NCBI RefSeq assembly: GCF_002811925.1
Contig: NZ_NPDS01000004.1
Location: 283,631-347,630 of the forward strand
DNA length: 64,000 nt
DNA from: Leptospira barantonii
GTDB taxonomy: Bacteria; Spirochaetota; Leptospiria; Leptospirales; Leptospiraceae
Direction of reading: 5' to 3'
A program made the position numbers and the translations under genes. Positions within the stretch are counted from its first letter, which is position 1, and the number at the start of each line of letters is the position of its first letter. The notes under the pieces are model-generated. The model did no database searches. It worked only from the letters and a program-made list of their open reading frames with translations, and was not told where the DNA came from. This document shows positions 50,583-59,624 of the stretch, one piece after another.

Positions 50583-52679
50583 ATGTTTCAGGACGTATTC
50601 AGAGGGATCAAAAGGATTCTTCCTTTTCTTTTGATCGTGGTGTCGGCTTCGGTGAATTCTCAGGAACCGGATCCGAAAAAAAATCAGGACAATAACAACG
50701 GAATCGTGGTGAACGGAAAGGCGAATTTCGGACTCGGCATCGCCGGTTCCGCAAGCGAAGGAACCATACGTTCCGAACAAATTCGATCCAGACCGATTTC
50801 AAGAGCGGGCGAGATCGCGGAATTCATACCGGGAATGATCGTCACACAACACAGCGGCTCGGGTAAAGCGAACCAATATTATCTTCGAGGATTCAATCTC
50901 GATCATGGAACCGATTTTGCGGCGAGCGTAAACGGCATGCCCGTGAACAATCCTTCTCACGGACACGGACAAGGTTACTCCGATATCAGTTTTATCATTC
51001 CCGAACTGATCGAAGAGATTAAGTTTAAAAAAGGAGTTTATTTCGCGGACGAAGGAAACTTTTCATCTGCGGGTGCGATGAACGTTTCTTACTTTCGTTC
51101 CTTAAAAAAAGGAATCGCAACGATAGAAGGTGGAACCTTCGGATACGCAAGAACCTTAGTCGCAAAATCACATTCGATCGGACCGGGAACCTTGTTGTAT
51201 GCGTTCGAAGCTTCTCATTCCGACGGACCTTGGACCGTTAAGGAGAATTATAGAAAAGTAAACGGAATCGTAAGTTACAGCGTAGGCGACGAAAAGAGCG
51301 GTCATCGTCTTTTAGGAATGGGCTATCGAGGCAACTGGCATACGACACATCAAATTCCGAAAAGAGCGATCGAAAAGGGAAAGTCTTGGCTCGAACCGGA
51401 CAACGACGGAATCGGAAGATACGACGCAGTCGATCCGACCGACGGAGGACGTACCAATCGGGCGAGTCTTTCTTGGGAAGCGCATCATAGAAACAAGAAT
51501 TCAGATGCAAGATTTCTTATATACGGATTGTACAACGATCTTTCTCTTTTTTCAAACACGACGTATTATATGCTCGATCACGAAAGAGGGGATCAGATCG
51601 AACAAACGGATCGAAGAACCGTATCAGGTCTGAAAACGAGTTATAAGATTTTTTCGGAAGTGGCCGGAATCAAATTCGAAAATCAAATCGGTCTCCAGAT
51701 CCGAAGGGATTTTATTCAGAATTCCCTCTATCACACCGAAGCGAGAGCACAGCTCGATAACCTAAAATCGAATCAGATCATAGAAACCAATCTTTCCGCA
51801 TATTATGAGAATCGAATACAATGGACTCCTAAAATAAGAACCGTCTTAGGGATCCGTGCCGATCAGTTTCAATTCCATGTGGACGACAAAAATCCGGAAC
51901 TCAGCGATCGTAAAAGGGCCTCCGTAGGAAGCCCGAAAGCCGGAATCGTATTCGGACCTTGGATGCACACGGAGATCTATCTCAACGGGGGGCATGGTTT
52001 TCATACGAACGACGCACGGGGGCTGACCGACAAATCGCATCCGTTCATTCCGATCGTCATGTCGCGTGGAGGAGAATTCGGAGTAAGAAGCGTCGTCATG
52101 GATCGATGGAAAACAACCGCGAGTTTTTGGCAGTTGGATCTTGACTCCGAATTGATTTTCGTCGGAGACGCGGCTACCACGGAGCCGAGTCGCTCCAGCA
52201 CGCGCCGGGGTGTGGAATGGTCCAATTCTTTCGAGCCGATTCGAAATCTCGTTTTCGACGCAGACGTTTCCGTATCCAGATCCCGCTTCCGTTCCAGCGA
52301 GGAGGAAGCCGGAAATTTTATTCCCGGATCCATCGAAAGCGTTTATACGGGCGGGATCACTCTCAAAGAAACCGAAGGGTTTTTCGGTTCGATCCGCGCC
52401 CGTTATTTCGGACCGCGTTCTTTGATCGAAGACAATTCGGTTCGTTCTCCGCCGACGACTTTGTTCAACTTGCAGTTCGGTCGGAAGATCAACGAGACCT
52501 GGAGCGCCGTTTTTGAAATGTTCAACATCCAAAACGCAAAGGTCAGCGATATCGATTATTACTACGCGTCCCGTCTGAAACACGAGTCCGAAGGTCCCGA
52601 CGAAGGCGGAACCAACGACATTCATACGAGACCGTCCGCGCCTCGGTCGATTCGATTGGCGATCCGAGGTACATTCTAA
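50583..52679 (+). CDS. TonB-dependent receptor under B12 riboswitch control
   Basis: A 698-residue outer-membrane receptor with signal peptide (FLLIVVSASVNS), short N-terminus, plug domain (ISRAGEIAEFIPGMIVTQHSG, YYLRGFNLDHGTDFAASVNG, SHGHGQGYSDISFIIPELIE, FADEGNFSSAGAMNV) and barrel ending in RLAIRGTF. It does not look like classical BtuB, being nearer to another TonB-receptor branch with the H-G-H-G-Q-G-Y motif and RGFN. AGGTGG stands about seven bases before the ATG. The B12 riboswitch and the B12 operon immediately upstream strongly suggest uptake of B12, other corrinoids or possibly cobalt. A strong terminator follows at once. Confidence 0.87.
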   Translation: MFQDVFRGIKRILPFLLIVVSASVNSQEPDPKKNQDNNNGIVVNGKANFGLGIAGSASEGTIRSEQIRSRPISRAGEIAEFIPGMIVTQHSGSGKANQYYLRGFNLDHGTDFAASVNGMPVNNPSHGHGQGYSDISFIIPELIEEIKFKKGVYFADEGNFSSAGAMNVSYFRSLKKGIATIEGGTFGYARTLVAKSHSIGPGTLLYAFEASHSDGPWTVKENYRKVNGIVSYSVGDEKSGHRLLGMGYRGNWHTTHQIPKRAIEKGKSWLEPDNDGIGRYDAVDPTDGGRTNRASLSWEAHHRNKNSDARFLIYGLYNDLSLFSNTTYYMLDHERGDQIEQTDRRTVSGLKTSYKIFSEVAGIKFENQIGLQIRRDFIQNSLYHTEARAQLDNLKSNQIIETNLSAYYENRIQWTPKIRTVLGIRADQFQFHVDDKNPELSDRKRASVGSPKAGIVFGPWMHTEIYLNGGHGFHTNDARGLTDKSHPFIPIVMSRGGEFGVRSVVMDRWKTTASFWQLDLDSELIFVGDAATTEPSRSSTRRGVEWSNSFEPIRNLVFDADVSVSRSRFRSSEEEAGNFIPGSIESVYTGGITLKETEGFFGSIRARYFGPRSLIEDNSVRSPPTTLFNLQFGRKINETWSAVFEMFNIQNAKVSDIDYYYASRLKHESEGPDEGGTNDIHTRPSAPRSIRLAIRGTF

Positions 52680-52703
52680 CATTTTTTTCTTCTTAACGCT
52701 TGG

Positions 52704-52758
52704 GCGGTGAACGAATGATTTTTCCTTTTTGTGTTCCGTTCGTTCACCGCTTTTTTTT
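52704..52758 (+). terminator. strong rho-independent terminator of receptor gene
   Basis: Perfect 12-base arms GCGGTGAACGAA (52704-52715) and TTCGTTCACCGC (52739-52750), then eight T. It starts 25 bases after the receptor stop and closes the B12 locus. Confidence 0.93.
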
Positions 52759-53226
52759 GATTTACGGAGAATGTGGACACGAATGTGTGAAAGCGCAAAA
52801 CGTCGAAAAACATTCTCTCCAAAAGCCACTGCTTAAATCTAGGCAATCGGAAAATCAGCCGATTCCGAGAGGGGTTTAAAAATTCGGGGGAATTTTATCC
52901 TTACGTACAATGCTTCGAGGGGAGAATTTTCGATATTCTAGACATAAGGGAGAACTTCCGATAATGTAGATTATGTCGCATATTAATTCTGTACGTTTAG
53001 TGTCTTCATTCATCTCCATACATCCTTTAGCACTCTTCATGCTCAATACAAACTTTACAAAATGAAACGAACTCTGTAACTCGTACTCCATGAAGTTGGC
53101 CTGTCGGAATCGGGTTCTATGAATTCGATAATTTTACCGGAAAGTGATCTGCCGATAATTGGTCATCGATTGAAATAACTCGGCAACCCAAAAGTTCAGG
53201 ATGCCGAGTTAGATTTGCAGAGCGAT
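52759..53226. other. gene-free AT-rich stretch before DUF1554 gene
   Basis: No supported gene. A frame on the - strand at about 52876-53091 (71 codons) has no ribosome site or recognisable content. Base composition is more AT-rich than the B12 operon. Just before 53227 there is CTCGGCAACC...GATGCCGAGTTAG (53182-53212), whose arms CTCGGCA and TGCCGAG could form a hairpin, a possible terminator of the - strand gene. Confidence 0.4.
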
Positions 53227-53892
53227 TTACTGCTCTATACAAAGTAAATTTTGTCTTGCGTTGCAGTTCCAGCTGTCTATCGCAAATGCTCCACCTGTAC
53301 CCGCGCCAAATGCGGAAGTGTCCGTCGTGTTTCCTGCATTTCCTATGTCACCAGCGTTTACGGATGTCCAGCCTTGGCATGTACTTCCTACATTCCAAGC
53401 CGCATCGGAAAGTCCGTCCCAGAAAAAAGTTTGGGCGCCACCGTCGATTCCATTCGTAAAGTTAGCAGTCACAATTGCTTGAGCGTTTGTCGTGAACGTT
53501 ACCGTCGTTCCATCCTGTCTTCTATATTCCTTATTCGCAAAAAGAACCCAATCTACCTTTGTCGGTGAAATCGTTCTTGTTCCATTGGAGACTAGAAGAG
53601 CTTTATATGCTCCGGTAAATCCCGATGGTCGTTCCGACGCACATTTTGCATCCGCTCCTACAACCCCTCCAAGGTCCCCTAAAAATCCGACGCCGTTATT
53701 TTTTGCGATAAAGGTCCTACAAAATGTCGAGTTCTGACAAGATGTAAAAGAGTTTGCATTTGTCAGTTTTAAGTTCGTGGCAACGATCAAATCAAGTAAG
53801 TCTTCGTTGTTGTCGCCCTTTTTTGCGCAATTCAATGAAACTAAGAATACTAAACTCATAGTAGTAATCTTAAAAAATATCCTTTTAATCAT
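53227..53892 (-). CDS. DUF1554-family lipoprotein
   Basis: A 221-residue lipoprotein (signal SLVFLVSLNC, Cys22). The mature part is a DUF1554 domain: FCRTFIAKNNGVGFLGDLGG, VGADAKCASERPSGFTGAYKALL, VDWVLFANKEYRRQDG, FFWDGLSDAAWNVGSTCQGW and the closing C-x-x-x-x-x-LLCIEQ. Leptospira have expanded families of such proteins with C-type-lectin-like layout; roles in host or surface binding are suspected in the genus, not shown here. Six Cys probably form disulphides. It stands alone in AT-rich flanks (gene-free 468 and 399 bases), unlike the dense neighbours, which suggests gain or duplication. Confidence 0.82.
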   Translation of the reverse strand: MIKRIFFKITTMSLVFLVSLNCAKKGDNNEDLLDLIVATNLKLTNANSFTSCQNSTFCRTFIAKNNGVGFLGDLGGVVGADAKCASERPSGFTGAYKALLVSNGTRTISPTKVDWVLFANKEYRRQDGTTVTFTTNAQAIVTANFTNGIDGGAQTFFWDGLSDAAWNVGSTCQGWTSVNAGDIGNAGNTTDTSAFGAGTGGAFAIDSWNCNARQNLLCIEQ

Positions 53893-54291
53893 ATTGATCT
53901 TCCTTATTGATTTTGAGATAAACTCAACTTCGGAACCGCACGTGCACGCGCTTTCAACGCACGAACGATAGGAAACATCATTGAACTTTTCTCTAAATAC
54001 AATAAGCCGTTGCGTCTTTATTTTTCTCAGATGCCGATTGAAAAGGGATATTGGATTATATAACGGTTAACCACTGAATAATAAAATATTGAAAATAAAG
54101 ATACCATCGACTTTTATTATAAGTACGGTCTCTTTGTGATCAATATCATGTCCGATTCAAGAATGATTGCCAATTAAGATCCGAAAAGATCAATTAGGAA
54201 ATAAATTTCTGACGAGAGTCTTTGAGAAAGTTACTTGTAGATGCGGTATTTAGTATTTATTTCGCATTTTTAAATTAAGGACGGATTCGTT
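53893..54291. other. gene-free AT-rich stretch
   Basis: No gene, RNA or clear signal seen. Composition is markedly AT-rich (for example 54040-54130). The DUF1554 promoter should lie near its right-hand start at 53892, on the - strand; no good -35/-10 pair stands out. Confidence 0.4.
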
Positions 54292-55287
54292 TCAGCTCTC
54301 CGCCCAACGTTCTTTCACTTCGAGAAGTTTCGGCATCACGTCGAGAAAAACAGGAATCAGATTCGGGTCGAAATGTTTGCCAGATTCGTTTCGAATGTAT
54401 TCGATCGCATCGGAAATTTCCCAAGCTTTTTTATAAGGACGTTTTGTAGTCAGCGCGTCGAAGACGTCGGCTAACGCAACGATGCGGGCTTCGACCGGAA
54501 TCTCGTCCTCTCGGAGCGCGTTGGGATAACCGGAACCGTTCCATTTTTCGTGATGGCTCTGCGCGATCGTCTTGGCCAACTGCAAAAGCCTGGAATCGTG
54601 ATCGCCTATAATCTCCGCTCCGATCGCGGGATGTTTTTGCATCACGGCCCATTCTTCCGGAGTCAGTTTACCTTGTTTTTGTAATATATGATCGGGAATA
54701 CCGATCTTACCGATATCATGCATCGGCGAAGCGTGCAGAAGATCCTCCGCACAATCGGGAGAAAAACCCGAAGCAAGAGCGATGATGCGAGAATAATGAC
54801 TCATTCGAATCACGTGAAGACCGGTTTCGTTATCCTTATATTCTGCCGCAAGACCGAGCCTCTGAATGATTTGAAGTCTTGTTTCTCTCAGTTCCTCGTT
54901 ACGGACTAAGGAAAGATGAGTTTTTACTCTGGCCTTTACAATCGCGGAACTGATCGGTTTGGTGATGTAATCCACGGCGCCCGCGTCGAAACCTTCCGCC
55001 TCGTCTTCTTCTTCGGTCATCGCCGTAACGAAGATCACCGGGATTCTCGAGGTGGAAGGTTCGGCTCGAAGTATCTTACAAGTTTCATGGCCCGTGATCC
55101 CGGGCATCATCACATCCAAAAGAATGATATTCGGTTTTTCTGACTTCGCGAGTTCGATTCCTTTGTAACCGTCTTTGGCGAAGAATAGCTGATAATCGGA
55201 ACTCAAAATTTGCTTCAAAACTTGAAGATTCGCGGCCTCGTCGTCTACGATAAGAATCTTAGCTTGTGCTTTCGTATTTATACTCAT
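54292..55287 (-). CDS. response regulator with HD-GYP phosphodiesterase domain
   Basis: A 331-residue RpfG-like protein. Receiver domain (residues 10-130): acidic pocket KILIVDDEAAN, phospho-Asp in IILLDVMMPG, Lys in DYITKPIS. HD-GYP domain (150-320): SPMHDIGKIGIPD (HD), HPAIGAEII, SHHEKWNGSGYPN (GYP) and ALADVFDALTTKRPYK. HD-GYP enzymes break down cyclic di-GMP. The gene follows the hybrid kinase by five bases, so the kinase probably phosphorylates it and controls c-di-GMP turnover, hence motility or biofilm. Family certain; partner by context. Confidence 0.93.
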   Translation of the reverse strand: MSINTKAQAKILIVDDEAANLQVLKQILSSDYQLFFAKDGYKGIELAKSEKPNIILLDVMMPGITGHETCKILRAEPSTSRIPVIFVTAMTEEEDEAEGFDAGAVDYITKPISSAIVKARVKTHLSLVRNEELRETRLQIIQRLGLAAEYKDNETGLHVIRMSHYSRIIALASGFSPDCAEDLLHASPMHDIGKIGIPDHILQKQGKLTPEEWAVMQKHPAIGAEIIGDHDSRLLQLAKTIAQSHHEKWNGSGYPNALREDEIPVEARIVALADVFDALTTKRPYKKAWEISDAIEYIRNESGKHFDPNLIPVFLDVMPKLLEVKERWAES

Positions 55288-55292
55288 TTATT

Positions 55293-58200
55293 TTAAATTC
55301 CTGGAATATTCAAAAATGATGAAAACTCATACAATCTGGAACGTGCTTCTTCCAATTCGAACTGATTCACGTTGGAAAGAAATCTTTCGACCTGTTCCTC
55401 TTCCACTTTTCCGGAAATCAGACGTAGAAATTCGTTGAGGTGTTCGTCTTCGATGGTTCCTCTTTGGAAGTTGTCGAGAATTTCGACAAAAAGAATTTTC
55501 ATACGTTCCCTCTCCGAATCGCTCGGAGTCTCGAGCACCGAAGTCTTTTGCAATTTGGGAACGGGAGAAATTCCGTTCAAGTGTAACACCGCGGCCATTT
55601 CGCTTAACAATTCCGGAAGATCAATCGGCTTCGCAACGAATCCGTCCATACCCGATTCTTTCGCGGCGTCTCGATCCTCTTGAAAAACGCTCGCCGTCAG
55701 AGCGATGATCGGAGTTCTTTTTACGTTCTCCTGCACTTCGTGAAAACGGATAATTCTCGCGGTTTCATGTCCGTCGATTCCCGGCATTTGAACGTCCATA
55801 AAGATCAGATCGAACGATTCTTCACCGTATATTTGAACGGCTTCTTCTCCGCTCAAAACCGAGGTAACCGTATGGCCTTCTTTGGAAAGAAGAAGTTTCA
55901 GAAGTTCTGTGTTCTTTTCCATATCGTCCACGATCAGAATTTTCAGTTTCGGATATTGAAAGTCGATCGATCTTTCCTTATGAGAATCCAAACTCGTATT
56001 CGGACTCAATGGAAGTCTAACGTGAAACACGCTTCCTTTTCCGAGATCGCTTTCCGCCCAGATTTCGCCCTTCATCAAATCCGTGAGTTGTTTACAGATG
56101 GTGGTGCCAAGCCCGGTTCCACCGTAACGTCTTGTAGTGGAAATGTCTGCTTGTGTGAATGGTTCGAAAATTTTCTCCATTCGGTCCGCGCGGATTCCAA
56201 TCCCGGTATCCCGAATCGAAAAATGAATATAAGGATTTTCGAATTTGATTTCGAACGTGACCTTTCCTCGATCCGTGAACTTAATCGCATTCCCGATCAG
56301 ATTGGTAAGAATCTGACGCACCCTTAAAGAATCTCCGATAAAAAACTCGTTCAGATTCGGATCTCGGATCACCTCGAATTCCAGATTTTTCTTACGCGCG
56401 TTCAAACCGAAGATGGATTTCAATTCGCTTATCAATTTAAAAAGAGAGAACGTGTTGATTTCGAGTTCCACCGCGCCCTTTTCGAGTTTAGCGGTGTTGA
56501 GAATATCGTTCAAAAGTCTTAACAGAGATTTGGCGGAGCCCTTGATGATTTCCAAATGACCGATCTGTTCTTTTTTGGGTTCGGCGGAAAGAAGAACCTC
56601 GGTAAAACCGATGATAGAATTCATAGGAGTTCGAATCTCGTGACTCATATTCGCAAGAAAGGAAGTTTTGGTCAACGCAGCGAGCTCCGCTTTTTCCATC
56701 GACCTTCTCAATTCTTCTTCCATGTTTCTTCGTTCGGTGATGTCTAGAATGACACCGTCCAAAAAAAGAACTTCTCCGTTACCGCCGAAAATCGCACTTC
56801 CGTGGCCCCAACACCATTTGATCTCGCCGTGTTTATCGAGAATCCTATATTCTAAAACGAAGGCCTTTCTTACCTGAACCGCATCGGAAACGACCTTTCC
56901 GATTTTTTCCCTGTCTTCGGGAAGGATCAAGTCCACGAAATATCGTTTTGGATCCGGTTCCATAAAATCGGAAACGGGATAACCGGTTAACTTCTCCATC
57001 GCTTCGCTCAAGAACACGATCGTCCATTTATCGTTGAAAAGACAACGATACGTAACGCCGGGAATGTTTTCGATTAGGGAACGTTTCTGAAGTTCGCTTT
57101 GTTTCAAAGCGTTCTCGATCATCTTTTCTTCGCTGATATCGGTTACGAAACCGACAAGAATACCTTCGTTCGGAAGTTGCGCGTAACCGACCGCAAGTCG
57201 AATCGGAAATCGACCCGCGTTTTTTCGCAGACCGAAGGATTCTTGTCCCGTGCCGATAAACTTTCCTAAAAGACGGGATTCCGTCGAATTAGCATTTCCG
57301 TTTCGGTTAACGTTTGCCTCGGGAAGAAGAAGACCGATATGCTTACCGATCACTTCCGAGCTTTGATAACCGAAAATCTTTTCGGCGGAATCGTTGAAGT
57401 CGAGAATTGTACCGCCCATGTTCAACGTAAAAACTCCGTCTACCGCGGTTGTGACGATCGCTCTCATCCGAGTTTCGCTCGCACGAAGATTGTTCACAAG
57501 TTTGCGATAACGAATGAACGCGTTCACCGCAAACGTAAATATCGTGAATGTGATCGTAGTGATCGAAACGGCTAACGCCAAAAAGGTGGGATTGGACGGA
57601 GCGCTGTTGTACGAAGTCTCGGGAAGTCCGATGAATCTCGCGGCGAACATACCCGTATAGTGCATTCCGGAAATCGCGATTCCCATCACGGATCCCGCGA
57701 TGAGAGTGGAAACGTTTTTACTCAATTTCAAATCGGACAAACCGAATCGAACCCAAAGAGAAAGAATGGAAAGAACGACCGCGACCAAAATGGAAAGAGC
57801 GAAGAAGATCGGATCGTAACGAAGCAATACGTCCGTTCTCATGGCGGCCATACCCGTATAGTGCATGGCTCCGATTCCGGAACCGACCAACACTCCGCCG
57901 ACTACCAATTCCACCCAATGAATCTTAGGTCGTCCGACGTATGCAAGAGCGATCATCGAAGCGATAAAGCTCGGAAACATGGAAACGATCGTCAACGTTT
58001 TGTCGTAGGAAACGGAAACACACAACTGAAACGACAACATCCCGATAAAGTGCATGGCCCAAACGCCGCAACCCAAAGCGAGACTGGCCGCAAAGAGTAT
58101 CAGAAATCTGCTTCCCGCACGAGAAGATTCGGGGGAACTCTGCCCTACCATCTGCAACGCGATAAAGGAGGAAAAAATGGAAACGAGAATGGATAAGACG

Positions 58201-58328
58201 ATCAGAATCGGATCGTAAGTGCTCGGTAGAAATTGAACGTTGTCGTTGAAAAGAAAGAAGTTCCGGATCCAAGCCATAAGCGAATTGAATATCCCCATGA
58301 ATGATGAACATCCGAGGAATTGTTCCAT
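55293..58328 (-). CDS. MHYT-PAS hybrid sensor histidine kinase
   Basis: A 1011-residue membrane kinase. Residues about 40-275: MHYT sensor domain of seven helices with three MHYT-type repeats (WAMHFIGML, GAMHYTGMAA, SGMHYTGMFAA), thought to bind copper and sense oxygen, CO or NO. Two PAS domains follow (about 285-400 and 415-535; FNDSAEKIFGYQSSEVIG, FLSEAMEKLTGYPVSDF). HisKA with phospho-His in FLANMSHEIRTPMNS (about 563), HATPase with GGTGLGTTICKQL (about 735), receiver domain (about 795-915, IFMDVQMPGIDG). The last 80 residues are helical without a clear Hpt His. Alternative start ATG 58298. Operon with HD-GYP regulator. Confidence 0.92.
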   Translation of the reverse strand: MEQFLGCSSFMGIFNSLMAWIRNFFLFNDNVQFLPSTYDPILIVLSILVSIFSSFIALQMVGQSSPESSRAGSRFLILFAASLALGCGVWAMHFIGMLSFQLCVSVSYDKTLTIVSMFPSFIASMIALAYVGRPKIHWVELVVGGVLVGSGIGAMHYTGMAAMRTDVLLRYDPIFFALSILVAVVLSILSLWVRFGLSDLKLSKNVSTLIAGSVMGIAISGMHYTGMFAARFIGLPETSYNSAPSNPTFLALAVSITTITFTIFTFAVNAFIRYRKLVNNLRASETRMRAIVTTAVDGVFTLNMGGTILDFNDSAEKIFGYQSSEVIGKHIGLLLPEANVNRNGNANSTESRLLGKFIGTGQESFGLRKNAGRFPIRLAVGYAQLPNEGILVGFVTDISEEKMIENALKQSELQKRSLIENIPGVTYRCLFNDKWTIVFLSEAMEKLTGYPVSDFMEPDPKRYFVDLILPEDREKIGKVVSDAVQVRKAFVLEYRILDKHGEIKWCWGHGSAIFGGNGEVLFLDGVILDITERRNMEEELRRSMEKAELAALTKTSFLANMSHEIRTPMNSIIGFTEVLLSAEPKKEQIGHLEIIKGSAKSLLRLLNDILNTAKLEKGAVELEINTFSLFKLISELKSIFGLNARKKNLEFEVIRDPNLNEFFIGDSLRVRQILTNLIGNAIKFTDRGKVTFEIKFENPYIHFSIRDTGIGIRADRMEKIFEPFTQADISTTRRYGGTGLGTTICKQLTDLMKGEIWAESDLGKGSVFHVRLPLSPNTSLDSHKERSIDFQYPKLKILIVDDMEKNTELLKLLLSKEGHTVTSVLSGEEAVQIYGEESFDLIFMDVQMPGIDGHETARIIRFHEVQENVKRTPIIALTASVFQEDRDAAKESGMDGFVAKPIDLPELLSEMAAVLHLNGISPVPKLQKTSVLETPSDSERERMKILFVEILDNFQRGTIEDEHLNEFLRLISGKVEEEQVERFLSNVNQFELEEARSRLYEFSSFLNIPGI

Positions 58329-58648
58329 TCCACAGAATCGAGTTTTATAGGATCAGTTCTTTTCGATTTTGGATTCGGGAGAATCCGAGTAATTTCAAGT
58401 TCTTTTTCAACGCGAAAATCACCTCGTTGCCGGGACTTCCGCTTATTTTGAAAGTTAAAATACCTTCTATGAATTAAGCAACAGAAAATATTTCCCATTC
58501 TTTTCTATAATTTGGTAAATCCTTTTGAATCAGCGATAGAAAATGCCCATTTTCGAACATTCTAAAATCCATGCGGTTCAATCGGGGCCGGAATAAATTC
58601 TCGAAAAACGCTTTCCCGAATCGCAAACCCGGGCAATCTATAGCCCCT
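58329..58648. other. intergenic region between divergent kinase and dehalogenase genes
   Basis: 320 bases with no supported gene; must hold both promoters. A frame opening at an ATG at 58571 joins the dehalogenase but adds 26 basic residues with no family support. AT-rich around 58440-58520. Confidence 0.4.
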
Positions 58649-59548
58649 ATGGAAATCTTGAGAACCCCGGATTCTTCCTTTGAAAACCTACCCGGCTATA
58701 GTTTTACACCAAACTATTTGCAGATCCAAAACCTAAGAATGCACTACGTAGACGAAGGCCCGAAAGACGCTTCGGAAACCATTCTGCTGTTGCATGGAGA
58801 ACCTTCCTGGTCTTATTTGTATCGAAAGATGATTCCACCGTTGGCGAACGCGGGCTATCGTACGATCGCGCCCGATCTGATCGGTTTTGGGAAGTCCGAC
58901 AAACCGAATGATCCCGCGTTCTTTACCTATCAAACGCATGTGGATTGGTTAACCGGTTTTGTGGAGAATTTAGATTTAAAAAACGTTACCCTTTTCTGTC
59001 AGGATTGGGGCGGACTTTTAGGTCTTCGAGTTGCGGCGGAACATCCGGAACGTTTTTCAAGAATCGTAGCGGCCAACACGTTTTTGCCGACCGGAGATAT
59101 TCCACCCAAGGAAGACTTTCTCAAGTGGAGACATTTCTCACAGAACGTAAAACGTCTTGCGATCGGAACCATCGTTAAAAACGGATGTGTCTCCGAGCTT
59201 TCCAAAGAAATCGTCGCGGCCTATGATTCTCCGTATCCCGATGAAACATACAAAGCCGCCGCGAAAAAATTTCCGGCCTTGGTTCCGATTTCACCGGACG
59301 ATCCCGCTTCGGAACCGAATCGAAAGGCTTGGGAAATTTTAAAGACCTGGAAAAAACCGTTTCTCACCGCGTTCAGCGATCAGGATCCGATCACAAAAGG
59401 CGGAGATATTTTCTTTAGAAGATTGATCCCGGGTGCAAAAGGTCAAAAACACGTAACGATTGCCGAAGGCGGTCATTTCTTGCAAGAGGACAAAGGGGAA
59501 GAATTGGCCGAGGTAGTGAAAAATTTCATCAAGGCCAATCCGTTGTAA
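58649..59548 (+). CDS. haloalkane dehalogenase
   Basis: A 299-residue alpha/beta hydrolase of haloalkane dehalogenase subfamily I layout. Start MEILRTPDSSFENLPGYSF is as in that family, which supports ATG 58649. Oxyanion loop LLHGEPSWSYLY (Glu in HGEPSWS), nucleophile Asp in LFCQDWGGLLGL, with Trp next to it as halide-stabilising residue, acid in FSDQDPITKGG, His in IAEGGHFLQEDKGEE. It cuts carbon-halogen bonds in short haloalkanes or acts on similar epoxides or esters; the natural substrate in Leptospira is unknown. Alone on its strand, convergent with the FecR gene. Confidence 0.9.
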   Translation: MEILRTPDSSFENLPGYSFTPNYLQIQNLRMHYVDEGPKDASETILLLHGEPSWSYLYRKMIPPLANAGYRTIAPDLIGFGKSDKPNDPAFFTYQTHVDWLTGFVENLDLKNVTLFCQDWGGLLGLRVAAEHPERFSRIVAANTFLPTGDIPPKEDFLKWRHFSQNVKRLAIGTIVKNGCVSELSKEIVAAYDSPYPDETYKAAAKKFPALVPISPDDPASEPNRKAWEILKTWKKPFLTAFSDQDPITKGGDIFFRRLIPGAKGQKHVTIAEGGHFLQEDKGEELAEVVKNFIKANPL

Positions 59549-59569
59549 AAAGGAACGGCATATCGCCAG

Positions 59570-59616
59570 CGCAGGCTCCCGGATCGGATCGGCCTGCTTG
59601 GCTTGGTCGGCCTGCG
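59570..59616. repeat. GC-rich hairpin with a 9-bp direct repeat between convergent genes
   Basis: CGCAGGC (59570-59576) can pair with GCCTGCG (59610-59616); TCGGCCTGC occurs twice 18 bases apart (59589-59597 and 59607-59615), so two alternative stems are possible. Lies between the ends of the dehalogenase and FecR genes. No T-run, so termination is uncertain. Confidence 0.4.
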
Positions 59617-59624
59617 AATCTATA

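Noticed and set aside
51846..52829. 327-codon - strand frame opposite the TonB receptor
   Set aside because: Arg-rich, no domain, exactly antisense to a well supported receptor; a shadow.
52876..53091. 71-codon frame on the - strand in the AT-rich gap
   Set aside because: No ribosome site, no domain or signal peptide, and its composition looks random; treated as non-coding.
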